In this document: positions 33,883 through 41,854 of the stretch, piece by piece | Layout of the letters: the number at the start of each line of letters is the position of its first letter | How positions within the stretch are numbered: position 1 is the stretch's first letter | Assembly (NCBI RefSeq): GCF_947488515.1 | Contig: NZ_CANKZF010000001.1 | Location: 124,001-188,000 of the forward strand | DNA: 64,000 nucleotides | Reading direction: 5' to 3' | Source of the DNA: an uncultured Nocardioides sp. | GTDB taxonomy: Bacteria > Actinomycetota > Actinomycetes > Propionibacteriales > Nocardioidaceae | Made by a program: the position numbers and the translations under genes | The notes under the pieces: model-generated | Seen by the model: only the letters and a program-made list of their open reading frames with translations | Told to the model about the DNA's origin: nothing | The model's database searches: none

Positions 33883-34527
33883 GTGCTGATCAGCGACTCG
33901 CGCAAGGTCCTCTTCGTCCACGTCCCCAAGACGGGCGGCGTGTCGGTGGAGGAGACCGTCAAGGAGGCCTGCCCCGACGCGCGCAAGGCGCGTGTCCCGA
34001 TCGGCCGCCACGCGACGCTGGGCAAGATCATCAAGAACGAGCCGCAGGTGATCGACTACTGGACCTTCGGGTTCGTCCGCAACCCGTGGGCCCGGATGGT
34101 GTCGTGGTACTCGATGATCTCGGCCTGGGACCGCCGGCACGGACCCAGCAGCGGCAAGCCGCAGGACGTCAAGCACGGCTCGATGCGCGACGGCAACGAG
34201 ATGTGGCGAGCGGCCGCGGCCTACTCCGGCTTCGACGAGTTCGTGATGCGCGGGACCGAGGAGCTGCCGCGCGTCGGGACGCCGCAGATCACCTACCTGC
34301 GCGCGCCGAAGCACGGTCGCGAGGTCGACTTCATCGGCCGCACGGAGAACTTCGTCGCGGACCTGCAGCGGGTGCAGGTGCAGCTCGGCCTCGAGCCGTC
34401 GACGCCCGTGCACAAGAACAAGTCCAAGCACGGCACCTACCACGACTACTACACCGACGAGACGCGCCAGCGGATCGCCGAGGTCTATGCCGAGGACATC
34501 GAGGTCTTCGGCTACACCTACGACTGA
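33883..34527 (+). CDS. Sulfotransferase family protein, copy A
   Basis: A 214-residue member of the Sulfotransfer_2-like family (carbohydrate sulfotransferase fold). FVHVPKTGGVSV (about 11-22) is the 5'-phosphosulfate loop for PAPS and GFVRNPWARMVSWY (about 63-76) the 3'-phosphate-binding motif. The acceptor is unknown; cell-surface glycans or glycolipids are plausible. It is a clear paralogue of the gene at 35287, of identical length. The 3' end overlaps the opposing third sulfotransferase-like gene by 10 bp. GTG start set by the -10 element. Confidence 0.85.
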   Translation: MLISDSRKVLFVHVPKTGGVSVEETVKEACPDARKARVPIGRHATLGKIIKNEPQVIDYWTFGFVRNPWARMVSWYSMISAWDRRHGPSSGKPQDVKHGSMRDGNEMWRAAAAYSGFDEFVMRGTEELPRVGTPQITYLRAPKHGREVDFIGRTENFVADLQRVQVQLGLEPSTPVHKNKSKHGTYHDYYTDETRQRIAEVYAEDIEVFGYTYD

Positions 34528-35192
34528 CCGCCAGGACGTGCCGGGCCGTCGAGGTCCGGCAGCCGGGTGCCGCGGGCGCCCGACCACTCGCCCGTGGCCG
34601 CGAGCCGGCGCCACACGTCGTACTCCGGCGCGAAGTGGGCCACCAGCGCCTCGCGGGTGGCGAACCCGAGCTCCCCGTGCTCGGCGGTGGAGGCGTTCCG
34701 CCGCTCGAAGTCCAGCGGCCGGCCGATCCGCTCGCTGAACCACGCCGACCAGACGTCGGGCCGCTCGACGGCGAAGACCCGGTCGACGGCGACCGCACCC
34801 TGGGCGTGGATGAATCTCGCCGGGCGCCCCTTGGGGACCGGGGCGTCGTCGTGGCCGGCGAGGTAGTGGAGGGCGAACTCCTCGAACGTCATGTCGGCGG
34901 TCGACTGCCGGCTGTCCTCGCGCGCCCGGTAGCGCCACCACGACTCGAGCCAGGCGATCGGCTCACGGAACATCGCGACGAGCTCGTAGGACTCGCGCGG
35001 GTGCCCCTGCTCGGCGAGCTCGTTGGCCTTGGTGTGCACGAAACCGCGTGCCGGGAGGTGCTTGCGGCCGGGGGGTGCGCTGACCGACTCGGTCGCGTAC
35101 GGCGACAGCGTCCTCTCCAGGGCCGTGCTCGCCGTCTTGGGCAGGGCGAGGAGCACGAAGTCCCGACCGGGCCCGAGCTCGAGGAACGTCAT
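34518..35192 (-). CDS. Sulfotransferase-like protein between the two paralogues
   Basis: A 224-residue protein with a P-loop-like LLALPKTASTALERTLSP near the N-terminus and VAMFREPIAWLESWWRYR in the middle, the PAPS 5' and 3' phosphate motifs of sulfotransferase-type enzymes. It is divergent in sequence from its two neighbours, so not a recent copy of them. ATG at MTFLELGPG is preferred: upstream in-frame residues overlap the opposite gene and show no family similarity. The acceptor is unknown. It converges on copy A with a 10-bp overlap. Confidence 0.75.
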   Translation of the reverse strand: MTFLELGPGRDFVLLALPKTASTALERTLSPYATESVSAPPGRKHLPARGFVHTKANELAEQGHPRESYELVAMFREPIAWLESWWRYRAREDSRQSTADMTFEEFALHYLAGHDDAPVPKGRPARFIHAQGAVAVDRVFAVERPDVWSAWFSERIGRPLDFERRNASTAEHGELGFATREALVAHFAPEYDVWRRLAATGEWSGARGTRLPDLDGPARPGGQS

Positions 35193-35273
35193 CACGGGCC
35201 GATCATCCCGCACCGGCGCGTCGGGTCGGCGGCCGGGCGAGACGCAGGCGGCGCCTGTCACCGGTGCGTGGGT

Positions 35274-35279
35274 TAGCCT
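35274..35279 (+). promoter_or_regulatory. -10 element of sulfotransferase gene B (leaderless)
   Basis: TAGCCT, then 7 nt, then GTG. The surrounding GTGGGTTAGCCTCGC resembles GTGGGATAACCTCGC before copy A, so promoter and gene appear duplicated together. Confidence 0.6.
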
Positions 35280-35286
35280 CGCGCCC

Positions 35287-35931
35287 GTGCTCATCTCCGA
35301 CGCCAAGCGCGCGCTCTTCGTGCACGTGCCCAAGACCGGCGGGGTGTCGGTCGGGGTCGCGTTCGAGCGCTGCTGCCCCGACGCGCGGAGCAAGGCACCC
35401 GGCGTCACTCCCCCGCTCGGCCGGCACGCGCCGTACGCCCGGATCCTGCGCGCGGAGCCGCAGACGGCCGGCTACTGGTCCTTCGCGTTCGTGCGGAACC
35501 CCTGGGCGCGAATGGTCTCGTGGTGGTCGATGATCCAGGACTGGGACCGCGAGTGGGGACCGTCGAGCGGCCGCCCGCAGGGCGCGGAGGCCACGCGGAT
35601 GCGCGGCAACGACATGTGGCGGGCGGCAGCGTCGTACGCCGGCTTCGACGAGTTCGTGCTGCGCGGCACCGACGAGCTGCCCCGGGTCGGCCGGCCACAG
35701 GTGGACTACCTCCGCGCGCCCGACCGCGAGGTCGACTTCGTCGGACGGACCGAGACCTTCGCCGACGACCTCGCCCACGTCGAGCGGCGACTCGGCGGCG
35801 AGCCGGTCCACGTCCCGCACCGCAACAAGTCACCGCACGGCAGCTACCGCGACTACTACACCGACGCGACCCGGGCGAAGGTCGCCGAGGTCTACACGCG
35901 CGACCTCGAGGCGTTCGGCTACACCTTCTGA
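35287..35931 (+). CDS. Sulfotransferase family protein, copy B
   Basis: A 214-residue paralogue of copy A, with the same LFVHVPKTGGVSV and AFVRNPWARMVSWWSMI motifs. Long shared stretches (GFDEFV, ELPRVG, YLRAP, VDFIGRTE versus VDFVGRTE, DYYTD, FGYT at the end) suggest that well over half the residues are identical. The start is GTG, after a -10 element resembling that of copy A. Copies A and B flank the divergent reverse-strand homologue, making a three-gene sulfotransferase island. Acceptor unknown. Confidence 0.85.
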   Translation: MLISDAKRALFVHVPKTGGVSVGVAFERCCPDARSKAPGVTPPLGRHAPYARILRAEPQTAGYWSFAFVRNPWARMVSWWSMIQDWDREWGPSSGRPQGAEATRMRGNDMWRAAASYAGFDEFVLRGTDELPRVGRPQVDYLRAPDREVDFVGRTETFADDLAHVERRLGGEPVHVPHRNKSPHGSYRDYYTDATRAKVAEVYTRDLEAFGYTF

Positions 35932-35957
35932 GCCGCGGTGCGCGGCATGATGCGCGC

Positions 35958-36686
35958 ATGAGCTTCCCGGACGGCTGGACCCAGGGCACGCACACCTACG
36001 ACGGCGTCAGCCACCCGACGTACCGCCGGGGCAGCGGTCCCGGCGTCATCGTGGTCCACGAGATCCCCGGCATCACCCCCGAGGTGGTGGCCTTCGCCCA
36101 GGAGGTCGTCGACGCGGGGCACACCGTGGTCATGCCGAGCCTGTTCGGCACCGACGGCGCTGGGATGACCGCCGGCTCGGTCGCCCGCTCACTGCGCCAG
36201 ATCTGTGTCAGCCGGGAGTTCACCATGCTGCGGACCGGCGAGACCACGCCCGTCGCCGGGTGGCTGCGCTCGCTCGCGCGCGAGCTGCACGCCGAGCTCG
36301 GCGGCCCCGGCGTGGGCGCGCTAGGGATGTGCTTCACCGGCGGGTTCGCCCTGGCGATGCTGGTGGACCCGGTCGTGGTGGCGCCGGTGCTGTGCCAACC
36401 GAGCACGCCGTTCGCGATCGGCCCGACCCGGTCGCGCGACGTCAACCTCTCCCCCGCCGACCTCGACATCGTCAAGGGCCGGTGCGCCGCCGGCCAGCAG
36501 GTGCTGGGCGTGCGCTACCTCAAGGACCCCGCCGTGGGCCGACGCTTCGAGACGCTCACCACGCAGCTGGGCGACGCCTTCATCCGCGTGGAGCTCGAGG
36601 GCAAGGGGCACTCCACGGTGACCGCCCACCGCTCGCAGGTGGCTGTGGACGCCGTGCTCGCGTTCTTCGGCGAGCAGCTGCGGTAG
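35958..36686 (+). CDS. Dienelactone hydrolase family protein
   Basis: A 242-residue alpha/beta hydrolase. IVVHEIPGITPEVVAFAQEV carries the oxyanion region, GMCFTGGFALAM the nucleophile elbow with Cys in place of Ser, as in dienelactone hydrolases, and GKGHSTVT the catalytic His. Classical members open dienelactones in chloroaromatic degradation, but no such pathway genes are near, so the substrate is open. ATG at 35958 follows a CATGAT hexamer by 6 nt. Confidence 0.87.
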   Translation: MSFPDGWTQGTHTYDGVSHPTYRRGSGPGVIVVHEIPGITPEVVAFAQEVVDAGHTVVMPSLFGTDGAGMTAGSVARSLRQICVSREFTMLRTGETTPVAGWLRSLARELHAELGGPGVGALGMCFTGGFALAMLVDPVVVAPVLCQPSTPFAIGPTRSRDVNLSPADLDIVKGRCAAGQQVLGVRYLKDPAVGRRFETLTTQLGDAFIRVELEGKGHSTVTAHRSQVAVDAVLAFFGEQLR

Positions 36687-36801
36687 CTCGCTGCTCGAGC
36701 GCCATCGCTGGTTGAGGAGGGGCGGTGTCCCGTCACGAAACCGCCTCAGAGAGGGTGGCCACCAACCGTCCACAGGTATGGTCACTGTCGGCGGTTCCGG
36801 G
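36687..36801. repeat. Spacer with GGTTGAGGAG / CGAAACC element
   Basis: The spacer upstream of the HNH gene contains CGCTGGTTGAGGAGGGGC and, 12 nt on, GTCACGAAACCGCC. From memory, paired TGGTTGAGGAG and ACGAAACC blocks are recurrent intergenic repeats in Nocardioides-type genomes; only one copy is in this window, so I cannot prove repetition here. No small gene is evident. Confidence 0.35.
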
Positions 36802-36807
36802 TAGAAT
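36802..36807 (+). promoter_or_regulatory. -10 element of the DUF222/HNH gene (leaderless)
   Basis: TAGAAT followed by 7 nt and ATG; it abuts the SOS-box-like sequence, so LexA bound there would cover the transcription start. Confidence 0.65.
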
Positions 36808-36821
36808 CGAACACATGATCG
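36808..36821. promoter_or_regulatory. Near-perfect SOS box overlapping the HNH start codon
   Basis: CGAACACATGATCG differs at one position from the box upstream of uvrA (CGAACACATGTTCG). It contains the ATG start codon itself and directly follows the -10 hexamer. Confidence 0.7.
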
Positions 36822-38215
36822 AGGCGCTGGCAGGGCCCGGAGCAGGTGAGGTTGATGCCCTCACCGCCTCCCACCTGCTCGCCTCGATCCAGGCCTCCCG
36901 ACAGATCGAGCACGCCGAAGCCGCACGCCAGCTCGACCTGGCCGCGCAGTGGGCCGATCTGCACCCGCCGGAGTCGATCCACGACGCCGCCGCATTCACC
37001 GTGCCGGGGTCTGAGCACGAGGAGCTGATCGCGGGTGAGGGTGCGCCGCTGGTCGCGGAGTTCTGCCTCGCCGAGCTCGGCACGGTCCTCGGGTGCTCGA
37101 CGACGACGGCGAAGAAGCTCGTCGGGCACGCCCTCGAGCTGCGGCACCGGCTGCCGCGGCTGTGGGCTCAGGTCCACACCGGGCGGGTGCCCGCCTGGGG
37201 GGCCCGTGCGGTCGCGGAGGTCACGATCCACACCACCCCCTCGCTGACGGTCGCGGCGGCGGCGTTCGTCGACGCTCAGGTCGCCGCGGTGGCCGGGAGG
37301 GTCGGGCCGGCGCAGCTGGACCGGCTCGTTGCGGAGGCGATCACGCGGTTCGACCTCGCCGATGCGCATCCGGCTGCGGATCCGGAGGACGGCTACCTCC
37401 ACGTCGACCCGCGCCACGCGACCATCGACACCCAGGACGTGCACTTCGCGGGCACGATGCGGATGGAGGCCGAGCTCGACATCGCCGACGCCCTCGACCG
37501 AGCCCTGACCCACGGCGCCGCACTGCGGAAGGCACTCGGCTCGGACGAGTCGCTGGCCACCCGACGCGCGAAGGCCCTCGGCGACCTCGCCCGCACCCAG
37601 ACCGCCCTCGACCTCGCCGGAGCGGGAACCGAACCCCAGCGCCTGCCCGCCGCCCGCGAGGTCGTCCTGCACGCCCACTTCGACGCGTCCATGGACGGGC
37701 GGGCCACCGTGTTCGCACCGACCGGGCGGATGGAGGAAGGCCAGCGCCTCGTCCTCCTCGACCAGGTCCAGTCGTGGTGCGCCGACTCCCGCACGAAGAT
37801 CACCGTCAAGCCCGTCATCGACCTCAACGCCGACCTCTCCACCCCGGCGTACGAGATCCCCGACCGCCTCCGCGAGCAGGTGACTCTCCGCGACCGCACG
37901 TGTGTGTTCCCCTGGTGCACGCGACCCGCCAGACGCGGCGACGTCGACCACGTCGTCGAGTTCGGCCACGAGGCCGAAGCCGAGGGCCGAGCCCAACCCG
38001 GGCCCACCGCGACGTCGAATCTCGCCTGTCTGTGCCGGTTCCACCACCGACTCAAGACCCACACCGCCTGGCGCTACCGGATGACGGCGCCTGCAGTCTT
38101 CGAGTGGACCTCACCCCACGGCCACCGTTACCGACGCGACCGCCACGGCACGACCGCGATCGACCCACCCGACCCACCCGACCCACCCGGCATCCCGCGC
38201 CCCCGCCGACCATGA
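36815..38215 (+). CDS. DUF222 / HNH endonuclease (13E12 repeat family)
   Basis: A 466-residue protein of the DUF222-HNH family, equivalent to the 13E12 repeat proteins of mycobacteria and present in many copies in actinobacterial genomes. The DUF222 helical domain fills about residues 1-330. The C-terminal HNH nuclease motif is CVFPWCTRPARRGDVDHVVE, then SNLACLCRFHHRLKTH with the zinc-type cysteines and the final His. The C-terminus carries a DPP triplet repeat (DPPDPPDPPG). The start is fixed by the -10/SOS-box arrangement rather than by an upstream in-frame ATG. The biological role of the family is unresolved. Confidence 0.9.
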   Translation: MIEALAGPGAGEVDALTASHLLASIQASRQIEHAEAARQLDLAAQWADLHPPESIHDAAAFTVPGSEHEELIAGEGAPLVAEFCLAELGTVLGCSTTTAKKLVGHALELRHRLPRLWAQVHTGRVPAWGARAVAEVTIHTTPSLTVAAAAFVDAQVAAVAGRVGPAQLDRLVAEAITRFDLADAHPAADPEDGYLHVDPRHATIDTQDVHFAGTMRMEAELDIADALDRALTHGAALRKALGSDESLATRRAKALGDLARTQTALDLAGAGTEPQRLPAAREVVLHAHFDASMDGRATVFAPTGRMEEGQRLVLLDQVQSWCADSRTKITVKPVIDLNADLSTPAYEIPDRLREQVTLRDRTCVFPWCTRPARRGDVDHVVEFGHEAEAEGRAQPGPTATSNLACLCRFHHRLKTHTAWRYRMTAPAVFEWTSPHGHRYRRDRHGTTAIDPPDPPDPPGIPRPRRP

Positions 38216-38277
38216 CCCCGCCCCGAACCCCGCCACCCACCAGGTAGCGGGGCCACAGGCACGTCCGGACGACCCAG

Positions 38278-38799
38278 TCAGCCGCGTGGGCGCCGCGGGT
38301 CGTGCTCGACCACCCCAGCGCGACGCAGGACCTCGTCGACCACCTCGGAGAGCGGACGGGTTGCGTCGATCGCGACCCCCGAGCTGGGCACGTCCTCCCC
38401 TGTCCGGTGCAGGCGGACGACCAGGCTCCGCTCGGAGGGCTGCGCACCCCACTCATCACCGACCCGCTGGTCGAGCCGGCTGAGCAGGGTGTCCAGGTCC
38501 ACCGCGAGGACGAAGACGCCGTCGAACAGGTCGATGAAGTCCGCGAAGTTGCGGGAGCCGCCGCAGAAGAAGGTGACCGGTGACCTGTTGTCAGCGACCA
38601 GCTCGCGGACCCGACGGATGTCCCAGAGGTGGTGCTCGTGCAGGGCGGTGTCGACCGGCCGACCGGTCGCCGGGTCTCCCTGGTAGGCGAGGTCGGTGTC
38701 ACCGTTGACCGCGTCGTGACCGCGCCGCCGCAGCTCGTGGCACACGGAGGTCTTCCCGGTTCCGGACACGCCCTCGACCAGGTAGTTGCGGACGCCCAC
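38278..38799 (-). CDS. P-loop nucleoside/nucleotide kinase-like ATPase
   Basis: A 173-residue AAA-type P-loop protein, size and layout of small nucleotide kinases. Walker A is GVSGTGKTS at about residues 10-18; VNGDTDLAYQGDPATG and TFFCGGSRNFADFID fit the substrate-binding and Walker B strands. The phosphoryl acceptor is unknown. GTG start, set by a GATACT -10 element 6 nt upstream. Downstream it converges with the HNH gene. Confidence 0.75.
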   Translation of the reverse strand: MGVRNYLVEGVSGTGKTSVCHELRRRGHDAVNGDTDLAYQGDPATGRPVDTALHEHHLWDIRRVRELVADNRSPVTFFCGGSRNFADFIDLFDGVFVLAVDLDTLLSRLDQRVGDEWGAQPSERSLVVRLHRTGEDVPSSGVAIDATRPLSEVVDEVLRRAGVVEHDPRRPRG

Positions 38800-38805
38800 G
38801 GACGG

Positions 38806-38811
38806 AGTATC
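38806..38811 (-). promoter_or_regulatory. -10 element of the P-loop kinase gene (leaderless)
   Basis: GATACT, minus strand, 6 nt upstream of the GTG. Confidence 0.5.
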
Positions 38812-38849
38812 ACCGCGACGGCGGACAGAAGCCACCGGCGAGGTGCCAC

Positions 38850-39740
38850 TCAGTCCAGCGAGGCGATCAGCCGCCGCACGGTCTCGAGCGCCCCGCGGGA
38901 CGTCTCGGGTGCGGTGTCGCGGTAGTAGGTCCAGCCGCTGATGGCCGGGGCGAGCGCGAAGCCGCGAGCGCGGCGGTAGGCCGCCTCGTCCAGGCCGACG
39001 GCCTCGCGGTAGAGCTCGGCGACCGACAGCGGGACGTAGCCCCACATCGCGTTCAGCTCGATGGCCGGGTCGCCGCGGCCGGCGGCACCCCAGTCGATCA
39101 CCGCGGCGAGCCGGCCGTCCCGCACGAGGAGGTTGCCGTCATGGAGGTCCCCGTGGAACCAGCGTGGCTCGCCGCCGTACGACGGCGCCGCCAGGGCGTC
39201 CTCCCACACCGCGAGCACCGCGTCCCTGGAGACCTGCTCGGGGTCGGCCCTGTCGGTCCACTCCCGCACCCATCCGTCGAGCGACGGCAGCGGTGCTCCC
39301 CGTCCCTCCGCCTTCACCGGACCGCCCATCGCCGGCACGTCGCGGCAGGCCCGGACGAAGGCGCCGAGCTCGACCGCCCACTCCTCCGGGTCGTACGACG
39401 ACTCGGTGGGGGCCGTGCCCTCGATCCACGGGACGACCGTCCACGGCCACGGGAAACCGTCGCCGGGCTCCCCCATCGCCACCGGCGCGGGGATCGCCAC
39501 CGGCAGGTGTGGCGCGAGACGCGGCAGCCACCTGTGCTCGAACGCCACCGTCTCGGCCGGTCCCGGAATGCGGGGCATCCGGACGAGCAGGTCGTCGCCG
39601 AGGCGGAACAGCTGGTTGTCGGTGCCCGAGGGCGGGAGTCGCCGCACCGGAAGCGAGGACCACTGGGGGAGCTGGGCCGCGACGAGGCGTCGTACGGTCT
39701 CCTCGTCCACCACGAGCTCGTCCGCGTGCGTGCCCGTCAC
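38850..39740 (-). CDS. Aminoglycoside phosphotransferase family protein
   Basis: A 296-residue protein-kinase-like small-molecule kinase. WFHGDLHDGNLLV is the catalytic loop (HGD and Asn) and VIDWGAAGRGDPAIELN the magnesium-binding Asp region. The N-terminal LPPSGTDNQLFRLGDDLLVRMP carries the ATP-contact strands, with GPAETVAFEH beyond. Resistance cannot be inferred from sequence alone; many such actinobacterial kinases act on unknown metabolites. The GTG overlaps the stop of the upstream exonuclease gene by four bases, so the two are coupled. Confidence 0.85.
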   Translation of the reverse strand: MTGTHADELVVDEETVRRLVAAQLPQWSSLPVRRLPPSGTDNQLFRLGDDLLVRMPRIPGPAETVAFEHRWLPRLAPHLPVAIPAPVAMGEPGDGFPWPWTVVPWIEGTAPTESSYDPEEWAVELGAFVRACRDVPAMGGPVKAEGRGAPLPSLDGWVREWTDRADPEQVSRDAVLAVWEDALAAPSYGGEPRWFHGDLHDGNLLVRDGRLAAVIDWGAAGRGDPAIELNAMWGYVPLSVAELYREAVGLDEAAYRRARGFALAPAISGWTYYRDTAPETSRGALETVRRLIASLD

Positions 39741-40336
39741 CGGGAGGCCCGCCGGAACAGCTCCACGAGCAGGTTGGCGTACCCGACGGTGTCGTCGATC
39801 GCCCGGTGGGTGTGCTCCACCTCGCCGAACCACGCGCTCGGGAGCGTGTCGACGTCCACGAGCCCGGCGGGCTCCCCCGTCACCGCCGCCGCGTAGCTGC
39901 GCAGGCACAGGCCACCGCCGACGAACAGCCGGTCCTCCTCGTGGTGGCCCTGCCTGATGCCGTAGGGGGTGAAGCGGCGGAGGTAGTGGTCCATCCAGAT
40001 GCCGTCGAGCGCCAGCGGGAAGGCAGCGAACATGCGCGGCCAGGGCAGGTCCCGCAGCCACGCCACGTAGCGCTCCATCACGCGGGCGACCGGCTCGGCG
40101 TCGCGGGTCGCCGCCTCCCACGCCCCCGGTTGGGTGGCGAACCACGCCATCGTTGCGGCATCCGGGGAGGTGCCGGGAAGTGGCTCCAGGACCGCCTCGA
40201 ACCGCCCGTGCTCGACGCCGTCGGCGGTCACGGCGACCGACGCGAACGAGCGCATCGAGTGGATGCCCGGCCACGGGCCGTCGAGCTCGACGTCCGTCAC
40301 CACGTAGGTCCAGGGGTCCGCGCCAGGAATGTCCAC
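39737..40336 (-). CDS. DEDDh-type 3'-5' exonuclease-like protein
   Basis: A 199-residue RNase H-fold exonuclease candidate. The Exo I motif is TDVELDGPW (Asp-x-Glu at about 15-17), Exo II probably ALDGIWMDHYL (about 108-118) and Exo III HRAIDDTVGYANLL near the end, which matches the oligoribonuclease-type His-x4-Asp arrangement. These are the four acidic residues plus His of DEDDh enzymes. The substrate could be RNA or DNA. GTG start. It is coupled to the phosphotransferase-like gene, a combination without an obvious shared pathway. Confidence 0.78.
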   Translation of the reverse strand: MDIPGADPWTYVVTDVELDGPWPGIHSMRSFASVAVTADGVEHGRFEAVLEPLPGTSPDAATMAWFATQPGAWEAATRDAEPVARVMERYVAWLRDLPWPRMFAAFPLALDGIWMDHYLRRFTPYGIRQGHHEEDRLFVGGGLCLRSYAAAVTGEPAGLVDVDTLPSAWFGEVEHTHRAIDDTVGYANLLVELFRRASR

Positions 40337-40428
40337 GACAGCGATGATGGCCTGCTCCCCATGGATCGGGTGGGCCGCGGTGGGTACGGCGACGTCGACC
40401 GCACGTTCTCGTCCGATGGAGGCACTCG

Positions 40429-40524
40429 TTGTTCTTCTTCTTCAGCAACCGTCTCGGCTGCATGGGGTCCTTGCTCGTCACGCTGGTGGCGACGGCGATC
40501 CTGATCGCCATCTTCGTCCTGTGA
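40429..40524 (+). CDS. 31-residue single-span membrane peptide
   Basis: A short gene starting at TTG, preceded by a perfect GGAGG with a 6-nt spacer, and ending in TGA. The product begins MFFFFSNRLGCMGSLLVTLV and continues as one hydrophobic helix of about 20 residues. I recall similarly opening FFFFSNRLGC peptides as small hypothetical proteins in other actinobacteria, which supports it being real, but I cannot verify this here. It lies between the divergent exonuclease gene and the esterase gene. The function is unknown; small membrane peptides of this size often modulate larger membrane complexes. Confidence 0.7.
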   Translation: MFFFFSNRLGCMGSLLVTLVATAILIAIFVL

Positions 40525-40554
40525 CCACGCGTCCTGACTGCTGGTACCGGCGAG

Positions 40555-40560
40555 TAACAT
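40555..40560 (+). promoter_or_regulatory. -10 element of the esterase gene (leaderless)
   Basis: TAACAT, then 7 nt, then GTG. Confidence 0.6.
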
Positions 40561-40567
40561 TGGCCCC

Positions 40568-41854
40568 GTGAGCTTCCTGTCCCGCCAGTCAGTGATCGCA
40601 GCCCTCACCGCCAACGCCTTGCGCCCCCCGCGCAGCCAGCGCGCCGGTGTGCCGTCCTTCGCCGCCGGCTGGCTCTTCGGCGAGACCGCGCCGCAGATGC
40701 TCGCCCTGACCGCACTCGACGCCGCCACCCACCTGACGAAGGGGCGTCGTGCGGGCCTGCGCGCCAAGGCCGGACTCGCCCTCGCCGGGGCCAGTGCGCT
40801 CGGCCTGGCGCACATGGTGCGGCAGAGCCGCCGCGCGTCCGACGTGCTGGACGACGCGCTCGTCGAGGGGCTCGGCGTCGACTACGTCGAGCAGCTCGAC
40901 GCGGCTCCCGACCCGGCCGACCTGGCGACACCGTGGCGCAGCCTGGCCCGGCCGTTCGACTTCCGGGACGACGCGGTGCGGGTGATCCGCAACCTGCCCT
41001 ACTCCGAGGCCGGCCGCCGCGGCCACCTCGACATCTACCTGCCGGCCGGCGACGACGCGATCAAGGGCGCGCCCGTGCTCCTGCAGGTGCACGGCGGGGC
41101 GTGGACCCTCGGCGCCAAGGAGCACCAGGGCCGGCCCCTGATGAACCGGATGGCCGCCAAGGGGTGGGTCTGCGTGGCGATCAACTACCGCCTCTCCCCC
41201 CGCGACCCGTGGCCAGCGCACATCGTCGACGTCAAGCGCGCCATCGCCTGGGTCCGGGACAACATCGCCGACCACGGCGGTGACCCCGACTACCTCGTGA
41301 TCACCGGCGGGTCCGCCGGGGGCCATCTCGCCGCCCTGGCGGCGCTGACCCCCGGCGACCCGCAGTTCCAGCCGGGCTTCGAGGACGCCGACACCTCCGT
41401 GCAGGCGGCGGTGCCGTTCTACGGGGTCTACGACTTCGCCGGGTCGACCGGGCTCGCCAACGCCATCGGGATGCGCGACGCCTTCCTCGGCCCCCGCGTC
41501 ATGCAGACGACGTGGAAGGACGCGCCCGACGTCTACGAGGCCGCCTCCCCCATCCTGCGGATCACGCCCGACGCGCCGGACTTCTTCGTCATCCACGGCG
41601 AGCTGGACAGCCTCGTGGCCGTCGACCAGGCGCGGATGTTCGTCGCCGAGCTACGACGCACGTCGGAGCAGTCGGTGGTGTACGCCGAGCTGCCGGGCGC
41701 CCAGCACGCCTTCGACGTCTTCCACTCGATCCGCAGCGCCCACGCGGTGCGGGCCGTCGACCGCTACCTCACCTGGCACTGGAACACCTGGCGCCACGGC
41801 CTCGAGGCCGACAGCGGCGTCGACCCCGCCGAGCTCGACGGCGCCGCCGGCTAG
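40568..41854 (+). CDS. Alpha/beta hydrolase, HSL-like esterase
   Basis: A 428-residue esterase/lipase-type hydrolase. QVHGGAWTLGAKEHQ holds the HGGAW oxyanion motif of the hormone-sensitive-lipase group, ITGGSAGGHLAALAAL the nucleophilic Ser, HGELDSLVAVDQAR the acidic residue and GAQHAFDVFHS the catalytic His. The N-terminal approximately 130 residues precede the hydrolase core and include a hydrophobic stretch (LALAGASALGLA), possibly membrane-associating. GTG start from a leaderless promoter. Its TAG overlaps the opposing VOC gene's stop codon at CTAG. Confidence 0.88.
   Translation: MSFLSRQSVIAALTANALRPPRSQRAGVPSFAAGWLFGETAPQMLALTALDAATHLTKGRRAGLRAKAGLALAGASALGLAHMVRQSRRASDVLDDALVEGLGVDYVEQLDAAPDPADLATPWRSLARPFDFRDDAVRVIRNLPYSEAGRRGHLDIYLPAGDDAIKGAPVLLQVHGGAWTLGAKEHQGRPLMNRMAAKGWVCVAINYRLSPRDPWPAHIVDVKRAIAWVRDNIADHGGDPDYLVITGGSAGGHLAALAALTPGDPQFQPGFEDADTSVQAAVPFYGVYDFAGSTGLANAIGMRDAFLGPRVMQTTWKDAPDVYEAASPILRITPDAPDFFVIHGELDSLVAVDQARMFVAELRRTSEQSVVYAELPGAQHAFDVFHSIRSAHAVRAVDRYLTWHWNTWRHGLEADSGVDPAELDGAAG

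Noticed and set aside
37900-38215. Mobile-element origin of the HNH gene (group II intron or homing endonuclease)
   Set aside because: DUF222 at the N-terminus identifies the 13E12-type family; no reverse transcriptase, intron structure or target duplication is visible.
38850-39740. Aminoglycoside resistance gene
   Set aside because: Only the general kinase fold is visible; such proteins in actinobacteria mostly have unknown metabolites as substrates.
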